From positions 62,001-126,000 of the forward strand of contig JALWFY010000073.1 of the NCBI GenBank assembly GCA_027013815.1: 64,000 nucleotides of DNA, read 5' to 3'. The translations under genes and the position numbers were made by a program. This stretch comes from Desulfohalobiaceae bacterium. GTDB lineage: Bacteria > Desulfobacterota > Desulfovibrionia > Desulfovibrionales > Desulfothermaceae. Below the pieces are notes generated by a model that saw only the letters and a list, made by a program, of their open reading frames with translations, did no database searches and had not been told where the DNA came from. Within the stretch, counting starts at the first letter, position 1. The number at the start of each line of letters is the position of its first letter. Positions 37,414 to 45,628 of this stretch are shown in pieces.

Positions 37414-37442
37414 AATCCGTCTTATTTTCTAGGGAGTTGCTA
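37414..37442 (+). repeat. 29-bp direct repeat, left copy
   Basis: Matches 40552-40580 at 27 of 29 positions, with the last 21 bp (37422-37442, ending TAGGGAGTTGCTA) identical. The two copies bracket the tnpB remnant and the PAS-GGDEF-EAL gene. Confidence 0.8.
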
Positions 37443-37491
37443 CCATTAATCTTTAATTTTACAATTAAGGTTGCAAGTCACCTTTAACTTG

Positions 37492-37596
37492 AGGACTATT
37501 CCAATCAAGTATAGAAAGCTTATAAATGCAGATATAAATGGTGCATTGAATATGTTAAGAAAAAGGATTCTCTACTTAAAGAAATCGAAGAGATAG
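37492..37596 (+). pseudogene. C-terminal remnant of an IS200/IS605 tnpB gene
   Basis: Translating from 37492 gives RTIPIKYRKLINADINGA followed by LNMLRKR..., then a stop at 37594-37596. LINADxNGAxNxLRK is the hallmark end of TnpB/OrfB proteins, containing the third RuvC Asp (D in NAD). Only about 34 codons remain; the frame is closed at 37447-37449 and the rest of tnpB, including the zinc-ribbon CxxCG motifs, is absent from the window. tnpA is also absent. The canonical right-end structure follows directly, so this is a decayed insertion, not chance similarity. Confidence 0.8.
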
Positions 37597-37714
37597 AAAA
37601 CAAAAGACTTGTGTCCTAGCCTGTAATGGGGGAGTATATGTACATCCCCTTACAACCCTTCTCATAAAGGAAGCTACACCTATAATGTGTAAACATTTAG
37701 GTGGAGAGGTTCAC
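37597..37714 (+). mobile_element. IS200/IS605-type right end with two bulged-T hairpins
   Basis: Directly after the tnpB stop are two stem-loops. Hairpin A (37622-37654): TGTAA/TTACA and GGGG/CCCC with one unpaired T at 37627. Hairpin B (37677-37703): CACCTA/TAGGTG then AATGT/ACATT around GTAA, with one unpaired T at 37683. It is preceded by GGAAGC and followed by GAGGTTCAC, as in many IS605-family right ends. TnpA-recognised hairpins in this family characteristically carry an unpaired T. Hairpin A occupies the position of the 3' omega-RNA region. The exact cleavage point is not determined. Confidence 0.7.
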
Positions 37715-37793
37715 TAAACTCTTATATGGAATATGTTCTGTTAATAATATTAAGGTATCTTTTCTGGCTATAATTCCTCTTTTTTTAATTTCA

Positions 37794-40217
37794 CTACTTA
37801 AATTTTTTTATTATCTTCAAAAGTTCATAAAATGGAACAGGTTTGCTAAAATAATAGCCTTGGACCTGGGCGCATCCAAGTTCTCTTAAAATAGTTAATT
37901 GTTCTCTAGTCTCAACTCCTTCAGCACACACATCTATATTTAGAGCAGAGCACATATCTATTATTGCCTTAACAATTTCTTTCTCTTTGGACCCCTTTTT
38001 TAAAGGAGAAATAAATGATTTATCTATTTTTACCAGATCAATTGGAAGGGTATCTAAATAATAAAGAGAAGAATATCCAGTCCCAAAATCATCCATACAG
38101 ATCAAAATTCCTCTTTTTGCCAATTTTTTCAAGACTTCTGAAAGCAACTTTTCATTTTTCATAAGCATAGTTTCAGTAATTTCTACCTGAAATAGCTCAA
38201 TGGGTATATTATATATACTGGAAAGCTCCATAAAGTGTTTTACCCAGTCAATATGTTGTAAACACAATACAGAGAGATTAATAGCACAGGGAATCTTTAA
38301 CGTGGGAAAACTCTTTGTTAATTCTTGTAAATGAGAAGCAATCTGATTTGCCATGGATTTACTTATCTCAATTATAATGCCTGTTTCTTCAGCAAGTTCA
38401 ATAAACTTCACAGGTGGAATAACTTCACCGTCTATAGCAATCCACCTTGCTAATGCTTCCAGACCAAGAATTTTTCCTGTTTTTACGTCAATTTTAGGTT
38501 GATAAAAAGGCACAAATCTTTGTTTATGCACAGCTTCCTTTATTTTTTCAACAGTTTTCAAACGGTTAATTGATCGGTGTAAAATCTCTTTATTAAAATA
38601 AAAATGATTATTAGTGCCAAAACCTCTTGCACTGTTTAGTGCAGTTTCTGCATATCTTAAAAGATCTTTGGGGTCCTTTGAGTCATCGGGGTAAATACTA
38701 ATACCAAAAGAACTGGTAACATCTATTTTAGTATCTTTTAGAACTAGATTATTCATCTTATCTTTAATCTTTTTTATTAATTGCTCAATTTCCAAAAATT
38801 TATTAAATTCAAAAATAAGGGCAAATGTATCCTCTCCTATTCTGGCAACATTATTTTTCCCCACAATCTCAACCAAAATATCACTTTTTTTCTTTAATAT
38901 TTCATCTCCTATATTATATGAAAAGGCTTCATTTATCTGTTTGAAATTATCAATGTCAATTAAGATAACAGAAAATTTTAGATTGTTTTTTGATTCAATT
39001 TTTCCCTTTATCTTACTTAGAAAATATTCTCTGTTCATAAGACCAGTTAGTGGATCAAAAAAACGGTAAAAAAACTGTTCTCCTTCAATCTTTTTTTGTT
39101 TTGTAAGGTCATAAAAGATTGATATAAAGTTTGTAATTTTATTTTTTTCATTTTTAACAGCTTGAATTCTGAGTATTTCAGGATATACTTCACCACTTTT
39201 TCTTCTATTCCATATCTCTCCTTCCCAGAAGCCCTTTGCTAAAATATTTTCCCACATTTTTTCATAAAATTCCTTGGGATGCCTATCAGATTTTAATATA
39301 CGGGGATTTTGCCCCACTACTTCTTCTTTGGAATATCCAGTAATTTTTGTAAATGCAGGATTAACTTCAATAATATTTGCATCCTTATCAGTTATTACAA
39401 TCCCCTCATTTGCCTTTTTACATAACATATCACAAAGTTGTATCTTATAAGACATAAATCGCTTTTCTGTCATGTCCTGAATTATACCAACTAAATAAGG
39501 TTTATTTTTTCCCTCAAAAGATGTAACTATATGTTTAAAATATCTTTTCTTCTTTTTAAAAATCCTTTCCCATCTATAAAATGGCATTCCTCGAGATAAA
39601 TCTTCAACCTTTTTCTTCAAAAGAAGTTTTTCTTGTTCAGGAAATAATTCAAGGAAGTTATTTATACTGATCTTTATCTTTTTTTCTAGATATAATAAAT
39701 CCCGAAATCCATCTGATACTTCCACATACTGAGATCCCACTTCCCAATACCAACTTCCCATTTTTGCAACATATTCTGCTTGAGACAAAAATTTATTTTT
39801 GAGTTCAAGGTAATTTTTATTTTTTGTTGCTTCAGTTATATCTCTGCCAAAGATCACAATCCCTTTTGCATCTCCTTGAAGACTAAATACTGGGATCCTT
39901 CTAATTTTAAAATAATACATTTGTCCCTTGGGATCTTGTAAAGAGACAAACTCAATTAAAACTTCTCTATCTTTCATGCAAATCTCATCCTGTTTTATGG
40001 AGTGTTTTAGGAAATCGTTTAAATGAGGAGATAATGTTATCAATTGGTCATCACTCTTCCCATATATTTTTTCTTTTTCCAATCCATAAATGCGAGACAC
40101 AGAATTGTTTACTTTTAAATAGTTACCAGATTGGTCTTTAAAAATTACCAAGTTAGGACAATTTTCTATCAACACATCAAAAAAAAGTAATTGTTCATTT
40201 AAATTCATTTGATCCAT
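37794..40217 (-). CDS. PAS-PAS-PAS-GGDEF-EAL protein, probable c-di-GMP phosphodiesterase
   Basis: 807 residues with no membrane helix. Three PAS-type sensor domains (about 10-130, 145-255, 265-385; the third has NEGIVITDKDANIIEVNPAF), a GGDEF domain (about 390-545) and an EAL domain (about 555-805). The GGDEF signature reads IGEDTF rather than GGDEF, so cyclase activity is probably lost. EAL residues are intact: LEALARW, VEITETMLM, MDDFGTGYSSL, VKIDKSF, AEGVET and QGYYFSKP, so c-di-GMP hydrolysis is expected. It stands alone between 29-bp direct repeats, next to an IS605 remnant, suggesting later acquisition. Confidence 0.88.
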   Translation of the reverse strand: MDQMNLNEQLLFFDVLIENCPNLVIFKDQSGNYLKVNNSVSRIYGLEKEKIYGKSDDQLITLSPHLNDFLKHSIKQDEICMKDREVLIEFVSLQDPKGQMYYFKIRRIPVFSLQGDAKGIVIFGRDITEATKNKNYLELKNKFLSQAEYVAKMGSWYWEVGSQYVEVSDGFRDLLYLEKKIKISINNFLELFPEQEKLLLKKKVEDLSRGMPFYRWERIFKKKKRYFKHIVTSFEGKNKPYLVGIIQDMTEKRFMSYKIQLCDMLCKKANEGIVITDKDANIIEVNPAFTKITGYSKEEVVGQNPRILKSDRHPKEFYEKMWENILAKGFWEGEIWNRRKSGEVYPEILRIQAVKNEKNKITNFISIFYDLTKQKKIEGEQFFYRFFDPLTGLMNREYFLSKIKGKIESKNNLKFSVILIDIDNFKQINEAFSYNIGDEILKKKSDILVEIVGKNNVARIGEDTFALIFEFNKFLEIEQLIKKIKDKMNNLVLKDTKIDVTSSFGISIYPDDSKDPKDLLRYAETALNSARGFGTNNHFYFNKEILHRSINRLKTVEKIKEAVHKQRFVPFYQPKIDVKTGKILGLEALARWIAIDGEVIPPVKFIELAEETGIIIEISKSMANQIASHLQELTKSFPTLKIPCAINLSVLCLQHIDWVKHFMELSSIYNIPIELFQVEITETMLMKNEKLLSEVLKKLAKRGILICMDDFGTGYSSLYYLDTLPIDLVKIDKSFISPLKKGSKEKEIVKAIIDMCSALNIDVCAEGVETREQLTILRELGCAQVQGYYFSKPVPFYELLKIIKKFK

Positions 40218-40663
40218 ATTTCCTCTCCTGTTTAAAATCTATTTTTCCTAATAATTCCAAACTAATCCACTCCACAAACACAGCAAAGAATATATAATCT
40301 ATAAACTCCATTGCAAGATATCCAAAAACCAGTGGGGGAATTTTGATTGTTATTATCATGGATAATCCAATCTATAAGCAAACAGATAACTAATTTATTG
40401 GTATCCCTGTCAAGATTTTTTGCAAGTTTTCTAAATTTTTGTGTGAGGCGGACTCCATATCTAGCACACCACAATACTGCCTATAGAAACAAACAGACAA
40501 TGTTCCCTTAATACTAAGGGGCTACTTTCTTCTTCCATTGCAAAATTAAATAATCCATTTTATTTTCTAGGGAGTTGCTATTTCTCATACTATTACTTGA
40601 ATTTGAGACAAGATTAGATTAGTATAAAATTTAATATTGTGTAAAAAATTTGGGAGTTTTGGT
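40218..40663. other. 446-bp intergenic region without a clear gene
   Basis: Contains the right 29-bp repeat (40552-40580) and an AT-rich stretch before the lysis cassette with a possible promoter: TTGAGA and TAAAAT about 16 bp apart near 40607-40634, plus strand. A minus-strand frame at 40262-40474 with faint ribbon-helix-helix character (RLTQKFRKLAKNLDRDTNKL) lacks a proper start and ribosome site; it may be a decayed gene. Confidence 0.4.
40552..40580 (+). repeat. 29-bp direct repeat, right copy
   Basis: 27 of 29 identical to 37414-37442. It is 3138 bp downstream of the left copy in the same orientation and 84 bp before the muramidase start. It differs only at the sixth and eighth bases. 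Confidence 0.8.
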
Positions 40664-41170
40664 ATGAAAGAAGAATTTGAGACCCATTTTCAAAAGGTTA
40701 TCCAATTAGAAGGAGGATTTAGACTCATACAAAACCCAAATGAAAAGGCCAAGACTTATGCAGGGATATACAGGATTTCCCACCCCAATTGGGAGGGATG
40801 GGAGTTTATTGACAGGGACGAGAGTCCACCAACTGAAATGGTAAGGAAATTTTATTATGAAAACTATTATAAAAGATTAGAAGAGATAAAGGACCCTCAA
40901 GTCCGTTTTATTATATTTGAATTTGCGGTTAATGCAGGATTAAAAAAGGCAATAAAGCTAGCACAAGCAGTTGTCGGCACAAGTCCTGATGGTATAATTG
41001 GACCAAAAACCATATCTGCATTAAATTCTACCCTACCACTTGATTTTATTAAAAGCTATCTCCTTGCCAGGATAAAACATTACCTGGATTTGGCAAATAA
41101 GGACCCCAAAAGGTATGGAATATATTTAAGGGGATGGTTAAATAGGACATTCAGAGGAGTAATGTTATGA
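40664..41170 (+). CDS. Glycoside hydrolase family 108-like muramidase (endolysin)
   Basis: 168 residues from the ATG at 40664, chosen for the GGGAG about 9 nt upstream. The N-terminal catalytic block FQKVIQLEGGFRLIQNPNEK contains the Glu of the EGG motif typical of GH108/secretion-activator lysozymes; the GG-T part of the family is replaced by KAKTYAG. The C-terminus (about 105-165) is the peptidoglycan-binding-like helix bundle with VGTSPDGIIGPKTISAL. There is no signal peptide, so export needs a holin: the next gene overlaps by 4 bp (ATGA) and encodes one. No phage structural genes are nearby. Confidence 0.82.
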   Translation: MKEEFETHFQKVIQLEGGFRLIQNPNEKAKTYAGIYRISHPNWEGWEFIDRDESPPTEMVRKFYYENYYKRLEEIKDPQVRFIIFEFAVNAGLKKAIKLAQAVVGTSPDGIIGPKTISALNSTLPLDFIKSYLLARIKHYLDLANKDPKRYGIYLRGWLNRTFRGVML

Positions 41171-41598
41171 ATTTACTGGGAATAGGAACCATTATTGACA
41201 CAGTGGGCAAGATAGCAGACGACTTGATCACCACCGATGAGGAGAGGCTTCAACTCTATATAGAAAAGACCAAGATAGAGGCAGGACTTATAGAGAAGAT
41301 TCATAACACCAATATAGAAGAAGCAAGACATCCATCAATCTTTGTGGCTGGCTGGAGACCAGCAATAGGATGGATAGGGGCCATATGCATTGGATATCAA
41401 TTTATATTATATCCCCTGCTTACCTGGATGTGGACATTACTACAAGCATGGGGCAAGATACCACCTGGCACTAATCCTCCCCCTGTACTCAAGTCAGACA
41501 TGCTTTGGACTATAATCACTGGCATGTTGGGGATTGCAGGACTTAGGACCTATGACAAGATAAAAAAAGTAGATACAAAAAAATTAAAAACTAAATAA
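41167..41598 (+). CDS. Three-TM holin of the gene-transfer-agent type
   Basis: 143 residues. The N-terminal charged helix (TIIDTVGKIADDLITTDEER) and RHPSIFVAGWRPAIGWIGA are the signature of the GTA holin 3TM family. Two or three hydrophobic helices follow (about 66-90 and 115-133), with a Lys-rich cytoplasmic tail. It should permeabilise the inner membrane for the muramidase encoded directly upstream with an ATGA overlap. Similar pairs occur at lysis modules of phages and gene transfer agents. Confidence 0.82.
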   Translation: MNLLGIGTIIDTVGKIADDLITTDEERLQLYIEKTKIEAGLIEKIHNTNIEEARHPSIFVAGWRPAIGWIGAICIGYQFILYPLLTWMWTLLQAWGKIPPGTNPPPVLKSDMLWTIITGMLGIAGLRTYDKIKKVDTKKLKTK

Positions 41599-41627
41599 GT
41601 ATTATATTCAAATAATTAGGAGAAAAA

Positions 41628-42254
41628 ATGTTTTGTCCAAAATGTAAATACACCACTTTTGATTATTTTAAAAGATGTCCTAGATGTGATTATGATTGGA
41701 GTGAAATAAAAAAACAACTAGGTTTGGACTGGATTGCTGAACCAGAAGTAGTGGAACCAGAGGTCTATGAAGAAACAATTAATAATAGCAAAGTAGACAT
41801 TTTAGAGCCCCAAAAAAAACAGGCCCCAGAGATAGAGCCCCCTGTTATAGACAATGAAAATAATCACGAGGTAGGGGATGAAACAACTCCGCAGGAGCCA
41901 TCGTCAAACATAGAAAAAGAAATAGACGAGGAAATTGAGTTAGATAAAGACTTTTTTATTGAAATTGAAAAAGGAGTTGAAAAAGAAATCGTTTTACAAG
42001 AAAAGGATGATTTACCTACACAAGAGATATCTGCAGAGGTAGAACCCATTTCTCTAGACACAAAAGAAGAGGTCGGTGCAACTAAATCGCCATCTGAAAA
42101 TGAACAGGGCAAGATAGAACAGGATGTATGGGATATTGAATTCGAGGACCTGGTTTTAGAAGACAATGACACCCAAAAGGTAGATGAAGAAAAGAAAGAT
42201 GATATTGACATGTTATTATTTGTAGAAGAAGACAAGGACAAGAAAAACAAATAA
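41628..42254 (+). CDS. Zinc-ribbon protein with long acidic tail
   Basis: 208 residues. The N-terminus (1-25) is a rubredoxin-like zinc ribbon, MFCPKCKYTTFDYFKRCPRC, with two CxxC pairs. The rest (50-208) is low-complexity and strongly acidic, rich in Glu, Asp and Lys, probably disordered. Strong Shine-Dalgarno (AGGAG). It lies between the holin and rsmG and ends 10 bp before rsmG. Such short-ribbon acidic proteins recur in Desulfovibrio-like genomes without known function. Confidence 0.65.
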   Translation: MFCPKCKYTTFDYFKRCPRCDYDWSEIKKQLGLDWIAEPEVVEPEVYEETINNSKVDILEPQKKQAPEIEPPVIDNENNHEVGDETTPQEPSSNIEKEIDEEIELDKDFFIEIEKGVEKEIVLQEKDDLPTQEISAEVEPISLDTKEEVGATKSPSENEQGKIEQDVWDIEFEDLVLEDNDTQKVDEEKKDDIDMLLFVEEDKDKKNK

Positions 42255-42264
42255 ATTAATTTAA

Positions 42265-42921
42265 ATGGATATAGAAGAAATAGCAACTATTATTGTCAAA
42301 GAATTAAGTTCCTATCCCAAATTAAAAGAAGGTAAATTTCTATCCCAAATAAATATATTGGCTAGATATATATTGGAATTGTGTAAATGGGGAAAAAAGA
42401 CAAACCTTGTTGGCAAAAATTCTCCTTTGGAAATCTTTAGATCTCTTATTATAGATTCCCTTTTCCTAGTTCAATTAATAGAGGAAATAGGCGTAAACCA
42501 ATATCAAAGTGGTTTTTTAGACATAGGTGCAGGGGCAGGCATCCCTGGAATACCTTTTAGGATATTTTATGAAAACGGACCTTATCTTATGGTAGAGCCT
42601 AGAAAAAAAAGGCATGTATTTATTAACCTTATGATCAAATATTTAAATCTAAGATACACCCAGGTATATCCAGGACCAATAGAACAGATAAAGACAAAAG
42701 GATTTGATATTTGCCTGTCTAGGGCATTTTGCAGATGGGATAAATTCCTCGATGTTTCTTATCCCTTAACAAGACCCAATGGACATGTGATTGTGTTTTC
42801 AAATAAAAAATGGGATCAAAAGGAGCCTCGTAATTACAGATTTGTATTAGAATACCCATATGGACGCAAATCACAAACTCCTCGTTATTTCTGGGTATTT
42901 TCAAAAAAAGCTCCTAATTGA
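42265..42921 (+). CDS. rsmG: 16S rRNA (guanine527-N7)-methyltransferase
   Basis: 218 residues, SAM-dependent fold with the GidB motifs LDIGAGAGIPGIPFRI, VEPRKKRHVFINL and the LSRAFCRWDKFL segment. It methylates G527 of 16S rRNA. The C-terminal 12 residues overlap the convergent small gene. Usually next to gidA/mnmG or parAB, but neither is here. Confidence 0.88.
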   Translation: MDIEEIATIIVKELSSYPKLKEGKFLSQINILARYILELCKWGKKTNLVGKNSPLEIFRSLIIDSLFLVQLIEEIGVNQYQSGFLDIGAGAGIPGIPFRIFYENGPYLMVEPRKKRHVFINLMIKYLNLRYTQVYPGPIEQIKTKGFDICLSRAFCRWDKFLDVSYPLTRPNGHVIVFSNKKWDQKEPRNYRFVLEYPYGRKSQTPRYFWVFSKKAPN

Positions 42922-43103
42922 GTATTTTTAAAGATTATCTTTGTGGCTGCTTCATCGGCTGCTTCTCCTAAATCCATTAATTTTTCCAAAAAATCCAAGA
43001 TCTCATACCTCCTTTCCTCACTGGAAAATTCAAATATCTCTGCTAATTCACCTGATTTTATATGATTAATTAGATCATCAATATATTTTTCATGGAGTAT
43101 CAT
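42885..43103 (-). CDS. Small hypothetical protein
   Basis: 72 residues, acidic and helical. A good Shine-Dalgarno (GGGAGAAGGA) precedes its ATG by 2-5 nt, and the composition is protein-like. It overlaps rsmG by 37 bp at the 3' ends. No family recognised. It could be conserved among relatives, but I cannot verify this. Confidence 0.5.
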   Translation of the reverse strand: MILHEKYIDDLINHIKSGELAEIFEFSSEERRYEILDFLEKLMDLGEAADEAATKIIFKNTQLGAFFENTQK

Positions 43104-43166
43104 TGTCCTTCTCCCTGGTTTTAACTTGACACAAAAAAATTATTTAAATATAAATTTTGGACCGAT

Positions 43167-43251
43167 GCCGGGGTGGCGGAATTGGAAGACGCACGGGACT
43201 CAAAATCCCGCGGGCCCTGCGCCCGTGAGGGTTCGACTCCCTCCCCCGGCA
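43167..43251 (+). tRNA. tRNA-Leu (anticodon CAA)
   Basis: 85 nt: acceptor GCCGGGG pairs with CCCCGGC plus discriminator A. The anticodon arm reads GGGACT-CAA-AATCCC, reading UUG. A leucine-type long variable arm and the T-arm AGGGTTCGACTCCCT are present. The CCA end is not encoded. It is transcribed away from rsmG and toward the convergent membrane gene. Confidence 0.95.
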
Positions 43252-43308
43252 TTTATAATTTCATACTCATTTCATATGTTTAATACACCCAGCCAATATC
43301 GTCTAAAT

Positions 43309-44262
43309 CTATTTAATTATAAATGTTCCAACCTCTATCATCTGAGTAAATACAAAGGCAACACTTATTATAAATGCCACTATGGGTTTTATTATTATTA
43401 TCTCTTTTAGCCTAATGGGGTGCTGACTTTTTATTAATTTTATCCCACAAAACAATTCTATCCCTATTAATAAAATTAAAGCTCCAATTGAACAGAAAAT
43501 TTCAATTGGGATTGTTTTAATTTCTTTATATACCCATAATGTTTGAATAACCAGGAATATTATTCCAACTAAATAAGAGTAGCCCCATTTTGCTGATACA
43601 GGAATAGCAAATTTATAATAATCTCTGCCATAATCATCTTTATTTCTCCTAATCATGAGATAAAATGCAGATACAGACCCAGCAATTGCAATAGAAAAAA
43701 ATAAATAGCACAAGGTCATAAATATAGGAAACTTATATTTATATGATAAGAGGTCTAAAGGGTGTAGATCTCCAATGAAATGAACTCCTTTATAAAAAAA
43801 TAAAAACTTTAAACTGATACCTATGAATGTAAAAAACCACAATAAAACACTTGTCAAAACAGATAGAAATAAAAAAATAGGCCTTGACTTAATAAGTATT
43901 TTTTTGAACAAAAATAAAATTACAATTAAAAAAATAGAGATACCCATTCCACATAAAAAATACTGTACAATAGATAAATTTTCTACAACCTGCTTTATGT
44001 GGTTAATACCAATGGAAATCTTAAATCGCTTTACCAAGATAGTTCCCAACAAAAGGTCTAAAAACAAATAAATCACCAAGGCAAAAAAAACCATATTCAA
44101 TATTTGAGAGGAGTGTTTTTCATAAAATTTTGGTCCCCTAATCCCCTTAATAAGAGATGAGGAACCCAACAAGATTCCTCCGCCCCAAATTGCAAATAAA
44201 AACGTAAGGATTCCTCCCAGTAGGCTCAGTATCAAATATTGGGGACAAGACATATAAAACAT
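43309..44262 (-). CDS. Hypothetical polytopic membrane protein
   Basis: 317 residues from the ATG at 44262, which has AAGGAG 8 nt upstream. About eight hydrophobic segments are visible over its length. Sequence is aromatic-rich with few charged residues in the helices. No domain family recognised, and no cofactor motif seen beyond isolated His and Cys. Neighbours (tRNA-Leu, dprA) give no functional hint. It is probably an inner-membrane protein of lineage-specific function. Confidence 0.65.
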   Translation of the reverse strand: MFYMSCPQYLILSLLGGILTFLFAIWGGGILLGSSSLIKGIRGPKFYEKHSSQILNMVFFALVIYLFLDLLLGTILVKRFKISIGINHIKQVVENLSIVQYFLCGMGISIFLIVILFLFKKILIKSRPIFLFLSVLTSVLLWFFTFIGISLKFLFFYKGVHFIGDLHPLDLLSYKYKFPIFMTLCYLFFSIAIAGSVSAFYLMIRRNKDDYGRDYYKFAIPVSAKWGYSYLVGIIFLVIQTLWVYKEIKTIPIEIFCSIGALILLIGIELFCGIKLIKSQHPIRLKEIIIIKPIVAFIISVAFVFTQMIEVGTFIIK

Positions 44263-44493
44263 AGTCAGCACTCCTTATTTCTATATTTAAACCATGTCTT
44301 TCAGGGCAAGACTATTGCAAATAAAATTAAGATACTATAATATTCTTATAACACAGCAGAAAAAAAGCAAAAAAGATATTAAACTCTATATATACAAACA
44401 TCAACCCCTTTATTTAGCCATTTAATAATTAAGTGTGAGCTTTATATTAACTTAGAAAACTTCACAAGGTCTTTTTTTATTCCAGGAGAACCA

Positions 44494-45615
44494 ATGGAAA
44501 AGGAAATTTGGTGTTCACTTGCCCTAAAACATACCCCAGGATTGGGCCCAAGGACGTGGAACAAACTTATATCACACTTTAAAAGTGCAACACAGTCCAT
44601 TGAAAACATCAAGGAGTGGGGAATCTTAAATATTAGACGGGAAATTATACGGTCCGTAAAAAATAGGCAATATAGTAAGGAAGCTCACAGAGAATATAGA
44701 CTTTGGGAGAGGAGTCAATCTAATTTACTAGTTTTATCTCAAAGCGATTATCCTAGCCTACTAAAAGAAATTCCAGATCCCCCTATTATATTATATTATA
44801 AAGGCAGAAAAGAATTATTAGAAAATCCCTGCATAGCCATTGTGGGTTCAAGAAAAACCTCTGCCTATGGAAGACAATTTTCAGAAAAAATTGCCAGAGA
44901 CCTATCATATGCAGGGATCACTGTTGTGTCTGGACTTGCCATTGGAATAGATACCCTGGCCCACAAAAATGGGCTTTTAGGAAATGGGAGCACTATTGCT
45001 GTCTTGGGAACTGGTATTGATATAGATTATCCAGCACAAAATTTATCCCTAAAAAAAGAAATTATGGAGAAGGCGCTTGTAGTTAGTGAATTCCCTCCTT
45101 ACACCCCCCCTTGTGCTGAAAATTTTCCTATAAGAAACAGGTTAATAAGTGGCCTGTCCCTCGGTGTAATAGTGGTTCAAGCAGCAAAAAAAAGTGGTAG
45201 TCTCATAACTGCTAGGTTTGCATTGGAGCAGAACAGGCTTGTGTTTTCTATTCCAGCCCCAGTTAATCAACCAGATTTTTATGGAAATAACCAGCTATTG
45301 AGAGATGGCGCCATATTGATCAGGGACTTAGATGATATTTTAAAAGAAATAGGACCTATTATCTCTCCTAAACTGAGTCTAAAAAATAATGCTACAAATG
45401 GAAAAAAAGAACTTAATAATTCTACAAAAAACGACTATGAACAAGGAGATCAAGGTAAGATAATTAAATTCCTTTTAGAGCATGAGGGTGCAACTATTGA
45501 TGAAATGATAGAACAGATGGATATAGACGCATCAGATATAATGGCCACCTTGGTTCAACTGGAGATCTTAGGTAAGATAAACAAAGGTCCTGGCAACCAA
45601 TATACACTAAATTAA
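44494..45615 (+). CDS. dprA: DNA-processing protein DprA
   Basis: 373 residues. Rossmann-like core: CIAIVGSRKTSAYGRQ, VVSGLAIGIDTLAHK, STIAVLGTGIDIDYPAQN, SEFPP-like VVSEFPPYTPPCAENFPIRNR and SGSLITARFALEQNR. The C-terminal winged-helix (about 310-373) has GATIDEMIEQMDID. DprA loads RecA on incoming ssDNA in natural transformation. It has AGGAG at its start and leads the signalling genes that follow. Confidence 0.95.
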   Translation: MEKEIWCSLALKHTPGLGPRTWNKLISHFKSATQSIENIKEWGILNIRREIIRSVKNRQYSKEAHREYRLWERSQSNLLVLSQSDYPSLLKEIPDPPIILYYKGRKELLENPCIAIVGSRKTSAYGRQFSEKIARDLSYAGITVVSGLAIGIDTLAHKNGLLGNGSTIAVLGTGIDIDYPAQNLSLKKEIMEKALVVSEFPPYTPPCAENFPIRNRLISGLSLGVIVVQAAKKSGSLITARFALEQNRLVFSIPAPVNQPDFYGNNQLLRDGAILIRDLDDILKEIGPIISPKLSLKNNATNGKKELNNSTKNDYEQGDQGKIIKFLLEHEGATIDEMIEQMDIDASDIMATLVQLEILGKINKGPGNQYTLN

Positions 45616-45628
45616 TGGGATATTAGTT

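Noticed and set aside
40262-40474. Minus-strand frame of 70 codons with faint ribbon-helix-helix character
   Set aside because: It needs a TTG start, has no ribosome site, ends in low-complexity residues and lies in decayed DNA. At most it is a relic, so it is not called as a gene.
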